DNA of 64,000 nucleotides. Source: Salipaludibacillus daqingensis (GTDB lineage Bacteria; Bacillota; Bacilli; Bacillales; Salisediminibacteriaceae). Below, one piece after another: positions 27,267-37,262 of this stretch; the stretch's first letter is position 1; each line of letters begins with the position of its first letter. The stretch lies in the NCBI RefSeq assembly GCF_029891575.1, contig NZ_JARZHF010000004.1, positions 248,001-312,000 on the forward strand, read 5' to 3'. The notes under the pieces were generated by a model. That model was not told the origin of the DNA. It saw only the letters and a program-made list of their open reading frames with translations, and made no database searches. Position numbers and translations under genes: made by a program.

Positions 27267-29684
27267 TTAATTAGCAACGATATTCACTAACTTTCCAGGA
27301 ATCACAATTACCTTCCGGATGTTTTTCCCATCAATCTCTTCTTTTATTTTTGGAATATTTAATGCTTCTTGCTCTAATTCATCTTTACTAGCATTCTTAT
27401 CAACAACAAGTTTGAAACGTAGTTTCCCATTTACTTGCACAACAACTTCCACATCATTTGTTTCTAACCAAGATTCGTTAAATACAGGCCAAGTGCTATA
27501 AGATAGCGAACTTTCATGGCCAAGTCGACTCCACAACTCTTCGCTTAAATGAGGAGCTACAGGGGCAAGTAGTTTTACAAACCCTTCCAGATGGCTAGTC
27601 GATAACTTTTCTTGTTTATATGCTTCGTTAATAAATACCATCATTTGCGAAATTCCCGTGTTGAAGCGAAGAGAGTCAAAGTCTTCGGTTACTTTCTTCA
27701 CCGTTTGATGATAAACACGAGTCATCTCGTCTGATCCTTGTGCATCAACAATCTTTGAGTTTAATTGATCTTGATCATTAATCATCAATCTCCAAACCCG
27801 GTCTAGAAAACGACGAGCTCCATCCAATCCGTTTTCACTCCATGCGATGGATGCGTCTAATGGTCCCATAAACATTTCATATAATCTCAATGTATCTGCT
27901 CCGTGAGATTCCACTATATCATCCGGATTAACAACATTCCCTTTTGATTTGCTCATTTTTTCATTGTTCTCACCCAAGATCATTCCCTGGTTATAGAGCT
28001 TCTGAAAAGGTTCCTTTGTATTGACAACACCGATATCGTATAGCACCTTATGCCAAAACCGAGCGTAAAGTAAATGCAACACAGCATGTTCAGCACCACC
28101 GATATAAATATCTACTGGTAACCATTGCTCAATTTTTTTAGGATCAGCCAGCTGCTCATCATTATCAGGGTCAATATAGCGCAAGTAATACCAGCAGCTA
28201 CCAGCCCATTGTGGCATCGTGTTTGTTTCTCTACGTCCTTTTTTACCTGTTTTAGGATCTGTTATAAATAACCATTCTTCATTGTTGGCTAACGGTGACT
28301 CCCCAGTTCCTGACGGTTTAAATTCATCCATTTCAGGTAACGTCAATGGTAATTCCTCTTCTGGGACTGGTTCCATCGTGCCATCTTCCCAATGGATCAT
28401 AGGAATTGGTTCTCCCCAATATCGTTGACGGCTAAATAACCAATCACGTAAGCGATACGTAATTTGTCTTTCACCTTTGTTATTTTCTACTAGCCAATCG
28501 CACATTTTAGCAATTGCTTCTTCATTTTCCAATCCATTAATAAAATCAGAATTGACATGAGCGCCATCTCCAGCGTAAGCTTCTTTCGATAAATCTCCAC
28601 CAGAAACAACTTCAACAATTGGTAAATCAAATGTCTTTGCAAATTCATAGTCACGCTCATCGTGACCTGGAACAGCCATGATGGCACCAGTACCATAGTT
28701 AACGAGTACGTAATCTGCAATCCATACAGGAACTTTTTCACCTGAAACAGGATGAATGGCATAGCCACCTGTAAACACACCAGTTTTTTCTTTCGCTAAT
28801 TCCGTTCGCTCTAAGTCACTTTTTGTTGCGACTTTCTTCTGATATGCTTTCACAGCTTCTTTTTGCTCATCTGTTGTCACTTCATCAACTAGCGAATGTT
28901 CAGGTGCAAAAACAAGATACGTAGCACCATATAATGTATCTGGTCGCGTCGTAAATACGGTTACTTGCTCACCCGATTTTTCAAGCTTAAAATGCACGTC
29001 CGCCCCTTCAGATCGACCAATCCAATTTCGCTGCATATCTTTAATGCTTTCAGGCCAGTCAAGTTCTTCAAGGTCATCTAGAAGACGATCTGCATAAGCT
29101 GTAATTTTCAACATCCACTGTTTCATCGGACGTCGTTCTACAGGGTGATCACCACGCTCACTTTTGCCGTCAATGACTTCTTCATTAGCCAAGACGGTTC
29201 CAAGGGCTGGACACCAGTTGACGGCCACTTCATCTACATAAGCCAATCCTTTTTTATACAATTGCAAAAAGATCCACTGTGTCCACTTATAATAGGATTT
29301 ATCTGTTGTGTTAATTTCTCGATCCCAGTCATAAGAAAAGCCTAATGCTTTGATTTGACGACGGAAGTTATTAATATTCAGTTCCGTAAACTCTCGAGGG
29401 TGTTTTCCTGTATCTAACGCATATTGTTCTGCAGGAAGACCAAATGCATCCCATCCCATTGGGTGAAGAACATTATACCCTTGCATTCTTTTCATTCGAG
29501 AAACGATATCTGTTGCTGTATACCCTTCTGGGTGACCAACGTGAAGACCCGCTCCTGATGGATAAGGAAACATATCTAACGCATAAAACTTCTTTTTCGA
29601 TGGATCCTCTGTTGTTTTAAATGTTTTATTTTCTTCCCAATAATGCTGCCATTTTTTCTCAATTTGTTGATGATTGAAAGACAA
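27267..29684 (-). CDS. leuS: Leucyl-tRNA synthetase
   Basis: Class Ia synthetase, 805 residues. The HIGH-type motif is [19 protein letters not shown] near residue 40 and KMSKS is in [13 protein letters not shown] near 576. The CP1 editing domain is present ([16 protein letters not shown]) with the editing Asp in [12 protein letters not shown]. The start is TTG with AAGGAGG 8 nt upstream. The gene is controlled by a leucine T-box and ends in a strong terminator. Confidence 0.97.
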   Translation of the reverse strand: MSFNHQQIEKKWQHYWEENKTFKTTEDPSKKKFYALDMFPYPSGAGLHVGHPEGYTATDIVSRMKRMQGYNVLHPMGWDAFGLPAEQYALDTGKHPREFTELNINNFRRQIKALGFSYDWDREINTTDKSYYKWTQWIFLQLYKKGLAYVDEVAVNWCPALGTVLANEEVIDGKSERGDHPVERRPMKQWMLKITAYADRLLDDLEELDWPESIKDMQRNWIGRSEGADVHFKLEKSGEQVTVFTTRPDTLYGATYLVFAPEHSLVDEVTTDEQKEAVKAYQKKVATKSDLERTELAKEKTGVFTGGYAIHPVSGEKVPVWIADYVLVNYGTGAIMAVPGHDERDYEFAKTFDLPIVEVVSGGDLSKEAYAGDGAHVNSDFINGLENEEAIAKMCDWLVENNKGERQITYRLRDWLFSRQRYWGEPIPMIHWEDGTMEPVPEEELPLTLPEMDEFKPSGTGESPLANNEEWLFITDPKTGKKGRRETNTMPQWAGSCWYYLRYIDPDNDEQLADPKKIEQWLPVDIYIGGAEHAVLHLLYARFWHKVLYDIGVVNTKEPFQKLYNQGMILGENNEKMSKSKGNVVNPDDIVESHGADTLRLYEMFMGPLDASIAWSENGLDGARRFLDRVWRLMINDQDQLNSKIVDAQGSDEMTRVYHQTVKKVTEDFDSLRFNTGISQMMVFINEAYKQEKLSTSHLEGFVKLLAPVAPHLSEELWSRLGHESSLSYSTWPVFNESWLETNDVEVVVQVNGKLRFKLVVDKNASKDELEQEALNIPKIKEEIDGKNIRKVIVIPGKLVNIVAN

Positions 29685-29739
29685 TGCAACAACCTCCTTA
29701 TGTATTCTCTTTTAATTTAGCACACTAACGTCAGAAAGC

Positions 29740-30009
29740 AAAAAAATCCCGTCACTAGCTGTCACTAGGGACGAGAGTTAAAAATAACTTCCCGCGGTAC
29801 CACCCACGTTAGTGCACAATCGCACTCACTCAAAAGCCATTAACGCTGGCATGACGACAAAAGGTATCCCATTCGTTTCCCTTTTGCAACTCCAAGGTGA
29901 GTTCATAATTATCTATCGTTAACTTCCACCATCTGTTAACTCTCTGAGCATAGACAAATTATTACTAATCCTTCTCCTCATTTTTACACGTAGCTTAAAT
30001 ATATCATTA
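29740..30009 (-). promoter_or_regulatory. Leucine T-box leader of leuS
   Basis: Minus strand. The conserved T-box sequence GGGTGGTACCGCGGG is at 29791-29805. The terminator GUCCC...GGGAU followed by seven U is at 29740-29771. The likely specifier is CUC (Leu) in GAACUCACC at 29899-29901, in a large stem I whose start lies near 30000. Uncharged tRNA-Leu binding would favour the antiterminator and leuS expression. An additional 12-nt complement of the sequence just before the T-box lies downstream of the terminator at 29720-29731. Confidence 0.95.
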
Positions 30010-30015
30010 GTGCCT

Positions 30016-30044
30016 ATTGTATGCACGGAACGTGAAACTGTCAA
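30016..30044 (-). promoter_or_regulatory. leuS promoter
   Basis: Minus strand: TTGACA (30039-30044), 17-bp spacer, TACAAT (30016-30021). Transcription would start near 30009, at the head of the T-box leader. Confidence 0.85.
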
Positions 30045-30147
30045 GATTGCTTCCTATTAGAATATCCTTTCTTCTATAGATTTATACTTTCTTCGACTTT
30101 TCAATGAATCCTATTACTTCCGGAATAGCAAACAATGAAACATAAGT

Positions 30148-31356
30148 TTATGAAACGGATTTCTTCCCTTCATCTCTCGTAAATGAAAGATGTGGAATGC
30201 TTCGGTCAAATATTTTTGTCATAACAAACGGAATAAGAAACAATACAACAAGCGTGTAGAATAATGCCGACATTCCGAATGTATCTGCCATGATCCCTCC
30301 AAATAAAGGACCGATCAATCTTCCTCCTGTCGCCACACTATTAACAATTCCTTGGTAGAATCCCGCTTTTCCTTTCGGAGCTAATTTAAATGCGATCGTT
30401 GGCACTGCAGGCCAAACAAACATTTCTCCTATCGTGAGAATAACCATCGCCACCACAAAAGCGGTAAACACCTCTGCTTGCGCAAGGACGAAAAATGCAA
30501 CCATAAATATACTAACGCCAACATATATCTGAGCTTTCAAAGAATGGACCCATCTGGTTATAAAAAATTTAATGATTGGCTGACAAAAAATAATCATTCC
30601 TCCATTAATCGTCCATAACAGACTATAGTAACTTAACGGAATACCAAGATCTTGCGTATGAGCAGATATAGTTGAAGGCCACTGAGCATAAGCAATCCAA
30701 CAAACTAAAAATCCTGCGCACAATAATAATAACGCATGATACCTCTTCTTATTTTCTATTTGTTCACTCTGTTCAAATACATTTGTTGTCGTTGTTTGCG
30801 CTCCTTCCACTTGCAAATGTCGAAAAGAGAAAAAAGCCAATAGAAAGAACCCGACATACATTAATCCGTTACCGATAAAAACAAAATCAAATCGAAAACT
30901 GGCCAAAAAACCACCAATAGCTGCTCCTGTCGCTACTCCAACATTTTGCGCCACATAAATCGCATTAAATGGTCTTCTCCCTCCTTCTGGCCAAACAGCT
31001 CCTGCTAGGGCATACATGCATGGAATCATCATGCCTGCTCCAAATCCTAGTCCTATAAGTAACAAAACATATGCAGTGAAAGATTGATGAAGAGCGGCTA
31101 ACGAAAACGCACTAGTCATCGTTATACTAACACCAATCATAATCGTTCGATAACCACCGATGCGATCAAATAATTTTCCACCAATTAGATTGCCAATGAC
31201 ACCTGCCGATGCGTTAACCATCAGAACACTTCCAGCAACAGTGAGAGATTGGCCAAGCTCCTGACTCATATAGATCGTATTTAACGGCCATAAAAAAGAT
31301 GCCCCAGTAACATTAATAGCCATCCCAATGACCAGTATCCAAATAGCTTTGGGCAT
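30148..31356 (-). CDS. yttB: MFS transporter, YttB-like
   Basis: 402 residues, 12 probable membrane segments. The MFS loop motif appears as GGKLFDRIGGYRTIM, and segments 4-5 carry GLGFGAGMMIPCMYALAG. It resembles drug/H+ antiporters of the DHA1 group, and in B. subtilis yttB occupies this position next to leuS; the substrate is unknown. ATG with GAGGGGG upstream. It reads toward leuS, but leuS has its own promoter in the 463-bp gap. Confidence 0.82.
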   Translation of the reverse strand: MPKAIWILVIGMAINVTGASFLWPLNTIYMSQELGQSLTVAGSVLMVNASAGVIGNLIGGKLFDRIGGYRTIMIGVSITMTSAFSLAALHQSFTAYVLLLIGLGFGAGMMIPCMYALAGAVWPEGGRRPFNAIYVAQNVGVATGAAIGGFLASFRFDFVFIGNGLMYVGFFLLAFFSFRHLQVEGAQTTTTNVFEQSEQIENKKRYHALLLLCAGFLVCWIAYAQWPSTISAHTQDLGIPLSYYSLLWTINGGMIIFCQPIIKFFITRWVHSLKAQIYVGVSIFMVAFFVLAQAEVFTAFVVAMVILTIGEMFVWPAVPTIAFKLAPKGKAGFYQGIVNSVATGGRLIGPLFGGIMADTFGMSALFYTLVVLFLIPFVMTKIFDRSIPHLSFTRDEGKKSVS

Positions 31357-31580
31357 ATGTATCCCCCTCGATATTTCGTCTTCCTAAATAAATAGTAGTG
31401 GATCATTACGAAATAAGCAATGATTCATAGCCTATTTTTTAAAAATAGTTAGCCATGTAATGGTTCATTTTAAACTAACAAAATCTTCACAACCTTGTCC
31501 TCTTCTCTTACAAAAACTCATTTTTCCGAACGTTCGATTATGATAGGATAAAGAAAACAACGATAAAGGTGGAAAAAACA

Positions 31581-32615
31581 ATGATTGATTTAAGAAGTGA
31601 TACGATCACAAAACCTAGTCAGCTCATGCGAGACATGATGGCACAAGCTGTTGTCGGTGATGATGTCTACCGTGAGGACCCTACGATAAATGAACTTGAA
31701 CAATACGCCGCGCAAATGGTTGGAAAGGAAGCGGCACTCTTTGTAACGAGTGGAACGCAAGGAAATCAAGCAGCGATTCTGACTCACTGCCGTTCAGGTC
31801 AAGAAGCGATTATGGACGAAGACGCACACGTATTTGTATACGAAGGTGCAGCTATATCAGCTTTTGCAGGCGTACAATCAAAAACATTACATCATCATCG
31901 AGGACAAATGTCACTAGATGAGATAGAAGAAGCCATACGAGCAGACGACGTTCATTACCCTGAAACAGGTTTGATTTGGCTTGAAAATACACATAATCGA
32001 AGTGGCGGTTCTGTTTTACCAATCGATCACTTGCGAGAAGTTCACCAGTTAGCTCAAAAGCATCATATTCCTGTACATATGGATGGAGCTCGATTATTTA
32101 ACGCTTCGATTGCCAGTAATACTTCATTGCACGAGATAACTCAGTATACCGATTCTGTTCAGTTTTGCTTATCAAAAGGACTTGGTGCACCTGTCGGCTC
32201 TATTTTAGCTGGTGACCAAAACTTCATCGATAAAGCAAGAAAAAAGCGCAAAATGCTAGGTGGTGGCTTACGTCAAGCTGGTGTGTTAGCCGCTCCTGGT
32301 TTACTAGCTTTGAAATCAAATATTCAAAGACTTGCTGATGACCATCACCATGCAAAACGATTAGCAGAAGCGATCAATACGTATACTGATTTGTCAGTCA
32401 ATCATACTGTAGAAACGAACATTATCGTTGCTGATACGAATCATTCTAAATGGTCCGCTCCTCAATGGGTGAAAGAAATGGCAGATCGTGGTGTAGCAAT
32501 CATTCAATATAAACCGAAAGCTCTTCGATTCACGACTCATTTAGACGTATCAAGCGATGATATCGAAATGGTGATTGAAAAGCTTAAAGAATGTTCAAGA
32601 AAGGTTGCTGAATAA
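31581..32615 (+). CDS. Threonine aldolase (low-specificity type)
   Basis: Fold-type I PLP enzyme of 344 residues that splits threonine/allo-threonine to glycine and acetaldehyde. The N-terminus MIDLRSDTITKPS is the family signature. The PLP stacking region is TSGTQGNQAAI and HMDGARLFNA, and the Schiff-base lysine is in CLSKGLGAPVGS near residue 200. The ATG at 31581 lies 8 nt after AAAGGTGG; a GTG at 31569 overlaps the site. Only 3 bp separate it from ytqA, so they share a transcript. Confidence 0.9.
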   Translation: MIDLRSDTITKPSQLMRDMMAQAVVGDDVYREDPTINELEQYAAQMVGKEAALFVTSGTQGNQAAILTHCRSGQEAIMDEDAHVFVYEGAAISAFAGVQSKTLHHHRGQMSLDEIEEAIRADDVHYPETGLIWLENTHNRSGGSVLPIDHLREVHQLAQKHHIPVHMDGARLFNASIASNTSLHEITQYTDSVQFCLSKGLGAPVGSILAGDQNFIDKARKKRKMLGGGLRQAGVLAAPGLLALKSNIQRLADDHHHAKRLAEAINTYTDLSVNHTVETNIIVADTNHSKWSAPQWVKEMADRGVAIIQYKPKALRFTTHLDVSSDDIEMVIEKLKECSRKVAE

Positions 32616-32618
32616 ACG

Positions 32619-33584
32619 ATGTCAGAAGAAACACCACTTCTTTTTGGAGAAAAAAGATATTACACGTGGAATCACCATCTGAAGTCTCAATACGGAGAAA
32701 AAATATTTAAAGTCCCTTTAGATGGAGGTTTTAACTGCCCTAATCGCGACGGACATGTTGCTAGCGGTGGATGTACGTTTTGTAGCAAACGTGGCTCAGG
32801 CGATTATGCGGGGGATCGCAAAGACGATCTTGTTACGCAATTTCATTCCATTAAAGAGAAACTTCATCGAAAGTGGAAAAAAGGGAAATATATCGGTTAC
32901 TTTCAAGCTTATACAAATACCTACGCCCCCGTTGAAGAATTGCGCGACATGTTCGAAGTTATTTTGAAACAAGATGATGTGGTCGGTCTAGCTATTGCCA
33001 CAAGGCCTGATTGTCTTCCTGATGATGTCGTTGACTATTTAGCCGAATTAAATGAAAGAACATACCTTTGGGTCGAATTAGGCCTGCAAACAGCACATGA
33101 TAAGACGGGAGAATTAATCAATCGAGCCCATAATTTTCAGTGTTATAAAGAAGGTGTCGATAAACTTAGAAAACACGGGATTCGAATTTGTTCCCATATT
33201 ATCAATGGGCTTCCGATGGAAACTCATCAAATGATGCTCGATACGGCAAAACAAGTCGCTAAACTTGATGTACAAGGCGTAAAGATTCATCTCCTTCATC
33301 TCCTTAAACGAACAGCTATGGTGAAACAATACGAGAAAGGTTTACTTAAGCTGATGGATAAAGTCGACTACATTAACCTTGTTTGCGATCAGTTGGAAGT
33401 CCTTCCTTCTTCAGTGATCATCCATCGCTTAACAGGAGATGGGCCTGCTGATTTAATGATTGGCCCGATGTGGAGTTTGAATAAATGGGAAGTTTTAAAT
33501 GCGATTGATGCTGAATTAGCTCGTCGAAACAGCTGGCAAGGAAAGTATGCAAACGAACATGTAAAGGAGATTAAAGCTACATGA
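32619..33584 (+). CDS. mnmL: Radical SAM tRNA-modification enzyme YtqA (MnmL)
   Basis: TIGR01212-type radical SAM protein, 321 residues. The cluster ligands are in CPNRDGHVASGGCTFC (C-x12-C-x2-C), near residue 40. As I recall recent work, B. subtilis YtqA (MnmL) acts on cmnm5U34 in tRNA to give nm5U34, upstream of YtqB; this is assigned from homology. The weak ribosome site inside the preceding gene suggests translational coupling, and the end overlaps ytqB by 4 bp. Confidence 0.88.
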   Translation: MSEETPLLFGEKRYYTWNHHLKSQYGEKIFKVPLDGGFNCPNRDGHVASGGCTFCSKRGSGDYAGDRKDDLVTQFHSIKEKLHRKWKKGKYIGYFQAYTNTYAPVEELRDMFEVILKQDDVVGLAIATRPDCLPDDVVDYLAELNERTYLWVELGLQTAHDKTGELINRAHNFQCYKEGVDKLRKHGIRICSHIINGLPMETHQMMLDTAKQVAKLDVQGVKIHLLHLLKRTAMVKQYEKGLLKLMDKVDYINLVCDQLEVLPSSVIIHRLTGDGPADLMIGPMWSLNKWEVLNAIDAELARRNSWQGKYANEHVKEIKAT

Positions 33585-34153
33585 AACTCAGTGGGATCCT
33601 TCCATTTGCTAGAGAACTTCTGCAAAAATCTATCCCTGAAGGTGGTGTTGCTGTCGATGCAACCGCTGGAAAAGGGAACGACACAGCATTCTTAGCCAAA
33701 CTCGTTGGAGAAAACGGATTTGTCTATAGTTTTGACGTTCAAAAAGAAGCCATCGAAGCAACAAAAAATCGAATGAAACAAATGAACCTTGAGAATCAAG
33801 TGAAGATTATCCATGATGGCCATGAGAAGATAGAAACACACCTTTCTCCTAATCACCTTCAAAATATCGATGGCGCGATCTTTAATCTTGGCTACTTGCC
33901 AGGAAGCGACAAATCTATCGTCACTTCTGCATTCACAACGATTACAGCCTTAAACCAACTATTACACCATTTGAAAAAAGAGGGCATCGTTGTTCTCGTC
34001 ATTTATCATGGACATGAAGAAGGAAAGTTAGAAAAAGATAACTTGCTACCATTCGTAAGTTCTTTACCACAAGAAGAGTTTCACGTCATGGAGTATCGAT
34101 TTATCAATCAAAAAAATGATCCCCCTTTTATCATTGCCATTGAAAAAAGATAA
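33581..34153 (+). CDS. mnmM: SAM-dependent tRNA methyltransferase YtqB (MnmM)
   Basis: A 190-residue Rossmann methyltransferase. Motif I is VDATAGKGNDTAFLA near residue 25, with an acidic strand end in YSFDVQKEA and NLGYLPGSDKS in the catalytic-site position. In B. subtilis YtqB (MnmM) methylates nm5U34 to mnm5U34, as I recall. ATGA overlap with ytqA and a GGAG site inside ytqA mean coupled translation, matching two successive steps of one pathway. Confidence 0.9.
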   Translation: MKLSGILPFARELLQKSIPEGGVAVDATAGKGNDTAFLAKLVGENGFVYSFDVQKEAIEATKNRMKQMNLENQVKIIHDGHEKIETHLSPNHLQNIDGAIFNLGYLPGSDKSIVTSAFTTITALNQLLHHLKKEGIVVLVIYHGHEEGKLEKDNLLPFVSSLPQEEFHVMEYRFINQKNDPPFIIAIEKR

Positions 34154-34196
34154 GCAAGAGAGATAGTCGCTATCCGACTTTCTCTCTTGCTTTTTT
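34154..34196 (+). terminator. ytqAB terminator
   Basis: 16-bp stem GCAAGAGAGA...TCTCTCTTGC with one mismatch and a CTATC loop, then TTTTTT. It starts directly at the ytqB stop. Confidence 0.93.
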
Positions 34197-34228
34197 ATTC
34201 AGTATGCTGTACTTATAGATTATTTAAA

Positions 34229-35293
34229 TCACGTCTTACTTTTTCTACGATACATCCACCCATTTAAATAAAAAAATAACGTTCGTGGGCCGCCACTTCG
34301 TATTAACCTCTTCCCCTTTTTCTTTAGTTCTGGATCTTGTTTTACTTTATCGTCAGCAAGATAAATTGCAATTAAACCATTGTTAATGAGTCGGTGAAAT
34401 TTCCCATCTGGTAACGTCGCCAAAGAGCGATTCGCTTCTTTAAAGAAATGTTCCATTCTCGATAACATTTCTTCTTCGTTTTTATAGTAAAAACAAAAGT
34501 TTAAATCTCCTCCAACTCGATCTTCTTCTTGATCGATGAAATAATCCATCAGGATATGAAGTCCTTGTACCCAAGGGAAATAGCCTTCTTTAATCAATTC
34601 AGCCTCTTCCTTTGTCATATCGTGTTTTGCAGCTGAATAAGATGTCAAACAAAAAATCCCCAGAGTAGAACCTGAACTAGCAGAAAACTCATACCATGTC
34701 ATAGGATCAACGTTATTTTCATATTGTTGAAACCAGTTTCTTAGACGAACGACCCTTTCTTCTTCCTTCACATGTTTATGTACTTGCAAATCGCTATAAA
34801 GATTTGCTAAGGTGACATTTTCTTTTTGCACAGAGGAATAGGAAGGAAATGATGATATGCATTCTTGACACGTTCGTACTAAATCAGCTAAATAACCTCC
34901 ATCATTTTTTTCATCTCTATATTTATAATAATCTTTTATCTGTGCTCCAATCGTTAATGCATCAGGCATGGACTGATGTAACGAACGAAAATCTTCAGGA
35001 TTAAGTGATGTGCTTCGATCACATAGATTATCTAAATAGTCGCTAATCGTCTGATAAGCAACGATAAAGCGAACCGCTTCTCGAAACTGTTTCCCTGCTA
35101 GAATGGCATAAATTGCTCCACCTTCACAGTGAAAGGTTTTTGTATCAATACTCATTAGTGCTTGTGTTCTCAGTTCAGGATCTGGGATCGCTTCTGCTTT
35201 TTCACGCCACCCATTTAGATATTCATGAACGGTTGGCAGTACATGTTTATATACTTGGTACATTAATGCCCAAGATGTTGTTGGAATTCTCAC
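34229..35293 (-). CDS. ytpB: Tetraprenyl-beta-curcumene synthase YtpB (DUF2600)
   Basis: 354 residues. B. subtilis YtpB is the founding large-terpene synthase of this family, cyclising C35 prenyl diphosphate to sesquarterpenoid precursors. Acidic metal-binding segments are visible: DYLDNLCDRSTSLNPED and LHILMDYFIDQEEDRVGGDL. The length matches. The start is GTG behind GGAGG. It lies 25 bp after ytpA, so ytpAB form an operon. Confidence 0.88.
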   Translation of the reverse strand: MRIPTTSWALMYQVYKHVLPTVHEYLNGWREKAEAIPDPELRTQALMSIDTKTFHCEGGAIYAILAGKQFREAVRFIVAYQTISDYLDNLCDRSTSLNPEDFRSLHQSMPDALTIGAQIKDYYKYRDEKNDGGYLADLVRTCQECISSFPSYSSVQKENVTLANLYSDLQVHKHVKEEERVVRLRNWFQQYENNVDPMTWYEFSASSGSTLGIFCLTSYSAAKHDMTKEEAELIKEGYFPWVQGLHILMDYFIDQEEDRVGGDLNFCFYYKNEEEMLSRMEHFFKEANRSLATLPDGKFHRLINNGLIAIYLADDKVKQDPELKKKGKRLIRSGGPRTLFFYLNGWMYRRKSKT

Positions 35294-35318
35294 AAAAAAT
35301 CCTCCGTCATCCTTTTAG

Positions 35319-36113
35319 TTATTTGTTTACATGCATCGTTACAAATCCTAGCATATGAGCCATAACTTGACTTTTCTCTGGTTCGTTAAGAACTTCGTGA
35401 TATAACCCTTCCCATTCTTTGTAATACTTATCACTTATATCGACTCGATTAAACCACTCTTTCACACGGAACTTACTAACAATTCGATCGTCGCCTCCTT
35501 GCATCACAAGCAATGGTATTTCAGGGAAGGTGTCAACATGCTGGTGTGCAAATTTAATGGAGTTTTCCAATTCACGATACCAACGAATACTTACTTTTTT
35601 TATTAATAGATTATCTTTTTCATCTCTAGCTCGCATTTGTGGATCTCGTGTACCTGAACCAGGTTCTAGCGCTGAATTAAACCGAAGACTTGGTGTCACT
35701 TTATTCAACATCAATGAAACTGTCTTTTTGCTAAAAGGAGTTTTATTAAATAGTCCAAAGCAAGGCGAAGATAAGATGACCATATCTGGTAAATAATTCA
35801 CGTCTTCTTTCATTAAAGTTCTCGTTGATATCAACCCACCCATACTGTGCCCGAAGAGAATTGTTGGAAGGTCGTATTCTTTCGCTTCTTTTAACCATTT
35901 ATTAACTGTTTCTATGTATAAATCAAAAGTTGGTACGTGTCCACGTGGACCTGGCGTTGTTCCCTGTCCTGGGAGATCACCCATAATCACATGATAATCC
36001 ATTCTATTTAACTGTTCAATTATCCACTTATATCGGGCGTGGTATTCTCCAGCTCCATGAACGATTACAAAAACACCTTTTGCTTTAGTATGATCCACTT
36101 CCCATTTCCACAT
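35319..36113 (-). CDS. ytpA: Alpha/beta hydrolase YtpA (lysophospholipase-like)
   Basis: About 265 residues. The Ser nucleophile is in FGHSMGGLIS (near 89), the Asp in MQGGDDRIVSK (near 204) and the His in GLYHEVLNE (near 236); HGAGEYHARY supplies the oxyanion region. B. subtilis YtpA is linked to the phospholipid antibiotic bacilysocin. GGAGGG precedes two adjacent ATG codons (36116 and 36113); the second has better spacing. The 27 extra upstream residues of the open frame have no start signal. Confidence 0.87.
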   Translation of the reverse strand: MWKWEVDHTKAKGVFVIVHGAGEYHARYKWIIEQLNRMDYHVIMGDLPGQGTTPGPRGHVPTFDLYIETVNKWLKEAKEYDLPTILFGHSMGGLISTRTLMKEDVNYLPDMVILSSPCFGLFNKTPFSKKTVSLMLNKVTPSLRFNSALEPGSGTRDPQMRARDEKDNLLIKKVSIRWYRELENSIKFAHQHVDTFPEIPLLVMQGGDDRIVSKFRVKEWFNRVDISDKYYKEWEGLYHEVLNEPEKSQVMAHMLGFVTMHVNK

Positions 36114-36281
36114 CATGTATCCCTCCGCGGTAAAAATATAAAAAGGTAGTAAGTTATTTCCTATTATCTTCTCGTTGATTGAAAGGTTCGTCAAGTATTT
36201 GCATATATGAATCCTTCCAATTCATCTTCGATTTTTGGTAAACTTATCTTGAAAAGATTGAAGTGAGGAGAGTGACAGTAG

Positions 36282-36818
36282 TTGAAAATTTATCCATATA
36301 AAGGCCATATACCATCGCTTCATTCTTCTGCATTTGTTGCAGATGGAGTCATTATCACTGGTGATGTAACGGTCCATGAACATGCAAGTATTTGGTTTAA
36401 TACGGTAATTCGCGGGGATGTGTCCCCAACAATCATTGAAAAAGGTGTCAATATTCAAGACAACAGTACATTACACCAAAGTCCAGATTTACCTTTGATT
36501 TTAAAGGAAGGTGTGACGATCGGACACCAGTGCCTTTTACACAGCTGTACGGTTCAAAAAAACGCTTTAGTTGGAATGGGATCAACCATTCTTGACGGTG
36601 CCGACATTGGTGAAGAAGCTTTTATTGGAGCAGGTAGTCTTGTCCCACCTGGTAAAAAGATTCCACCAAGAACATTAGCGTTAGGGAGACCAGCAAAAGT
36701 TGTTCGAGATTTAACGGATGCAGACATCATTGATATGAATAGAATTCGTAAAAGTTATGTGGAGAAAGGTCAGTATTATAAAACGATCATTGAGGAAGAA
36801 AAAAAGAAAAATGACTAA
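36282..36818 (+). CDS. ytoA: Gamma-carbonic-anhydrase-like hexapeptide protein YtoA
   Basis: 178 residues forming a left-handed beta-helix of hexapeptide repeats. Family marks: SIWFNTVIRGDV, NIQDNSTLHQS, the zinc histidine in TIGHQCLLHSC, and MGSTILDGADIGEEAFIGAGS. Enzyme activity is unproven. The start is TTG at 36282, the first in-frame start after a stop codon at 36279-36281; GAGGAG is 11 nt upstream, slightly long. Its own terminator follows. Confidence 0.88.
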   Translation: MKIYPYKGHIPSLHSSAFVADGVIITGDVTVHEHASIWFNTVIRGDVSPTIIEKGVNIQDNSTLHQSPDLPLILKEGVTIGHQCLLHSCTVQKNALVGMGSTILDGADIGEEAFIGAGSLVPPGKKIPPRTLALGRPAKVVRDLTDADIIDMNRIRKSYVEKGQYYKTIIEEEKKKND

Positions 36819-36846
36819 TGGGAAATGATTTTTTTCTTGAAAATTG

Positions 36847-36895
36847 AGAAGGTCGCATGGTGATTGGTTTGGATCCTCACGTGACCTTCTTTTTT
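36847..36895 (+). terminator. ytoA terminator
   Basis: AGAAGGTC (36847-36854) pairs with GACCTTCT (36883-36890) around an internal GTGA/TCAC stem, followed by a T-run. Confidence 0.75.
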
Positions 36896-36920
36896 AGTTT
36901 TTATTTTATTAAGTCAGTGA

Positions 36921-37131
36921 ATGCGCTCCTCTCTTCGGACCGTCTTTCCCTTTTTTCACTCAAAGACGGTCTCATGCGCTCCTCTTTTCGGACCGTCTTT
37001 CCCACTTTTCACTCGAAGACGGTCTCATGCGCTCCTCTCTTCGGACCGTCTTTCCCACTTTTCACTCGAAGACGGTCTCATGCGCTCCTCTCTTCGGACC
37101 GTCTTTCCCTTTTTTCACTCGAAGACGGTCC
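36921..37131. repeat. Four tandem copies of a 53-bp hairpin-forming repeat
   Basis: Units start at 36921, 36974, 37027 and 37080, each opening with ATGCGCTCCTC and containing GGACCGTCTT and AAGACGGTC, a perfect 9-bp inverted repeat around a pyrimidine-rich loop. Copies differ at only a few positions (TTTTTT or ACTTTT in the loop, C/T in CTCTC, CAAAG/CGAAG). The last copy ends with the hairpin followed by CGAAAAC. 53 is not a multiple of 3 and no spacers exist, so this is neither a coding repeat nor a CRISPR array. The reading frames crossing it are by-products of the repetition. Confidence 0.93.
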
Positions 37132-37218
37132 GAAAACTCTTTTTCATGCAATCGTCCCATAATTTCAACTTCCGTTTTAAGATTCAGGCGATATTAACTA
37201 AAAAAACATATGAAACGA

Positions 37219-37248
37219 TAAAAAACGAATGGAGACATGCCCCATTCG
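37219..37248 (-). terminator. metK terminator
   Basis: Stem CGAATGG/CCATTCG (37226-37232, 37242-37248) with a T-run on the minus strand. Confidence 0.85.
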
Positions 37249-37262
37249 CTTTTATTTTCATA

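Noticed and set aside
26988-27290. 100-codon plus-strand frame between ytfP and leuS
   Set aside because: It runs through the leuS terminator into the leuS 3' end, has no ribosome site and shows low-complexity composition.
36921-37131. CRISPR array
   Set aside because: Units are directly adjacent with no variable spacers and no cas genes nearby.
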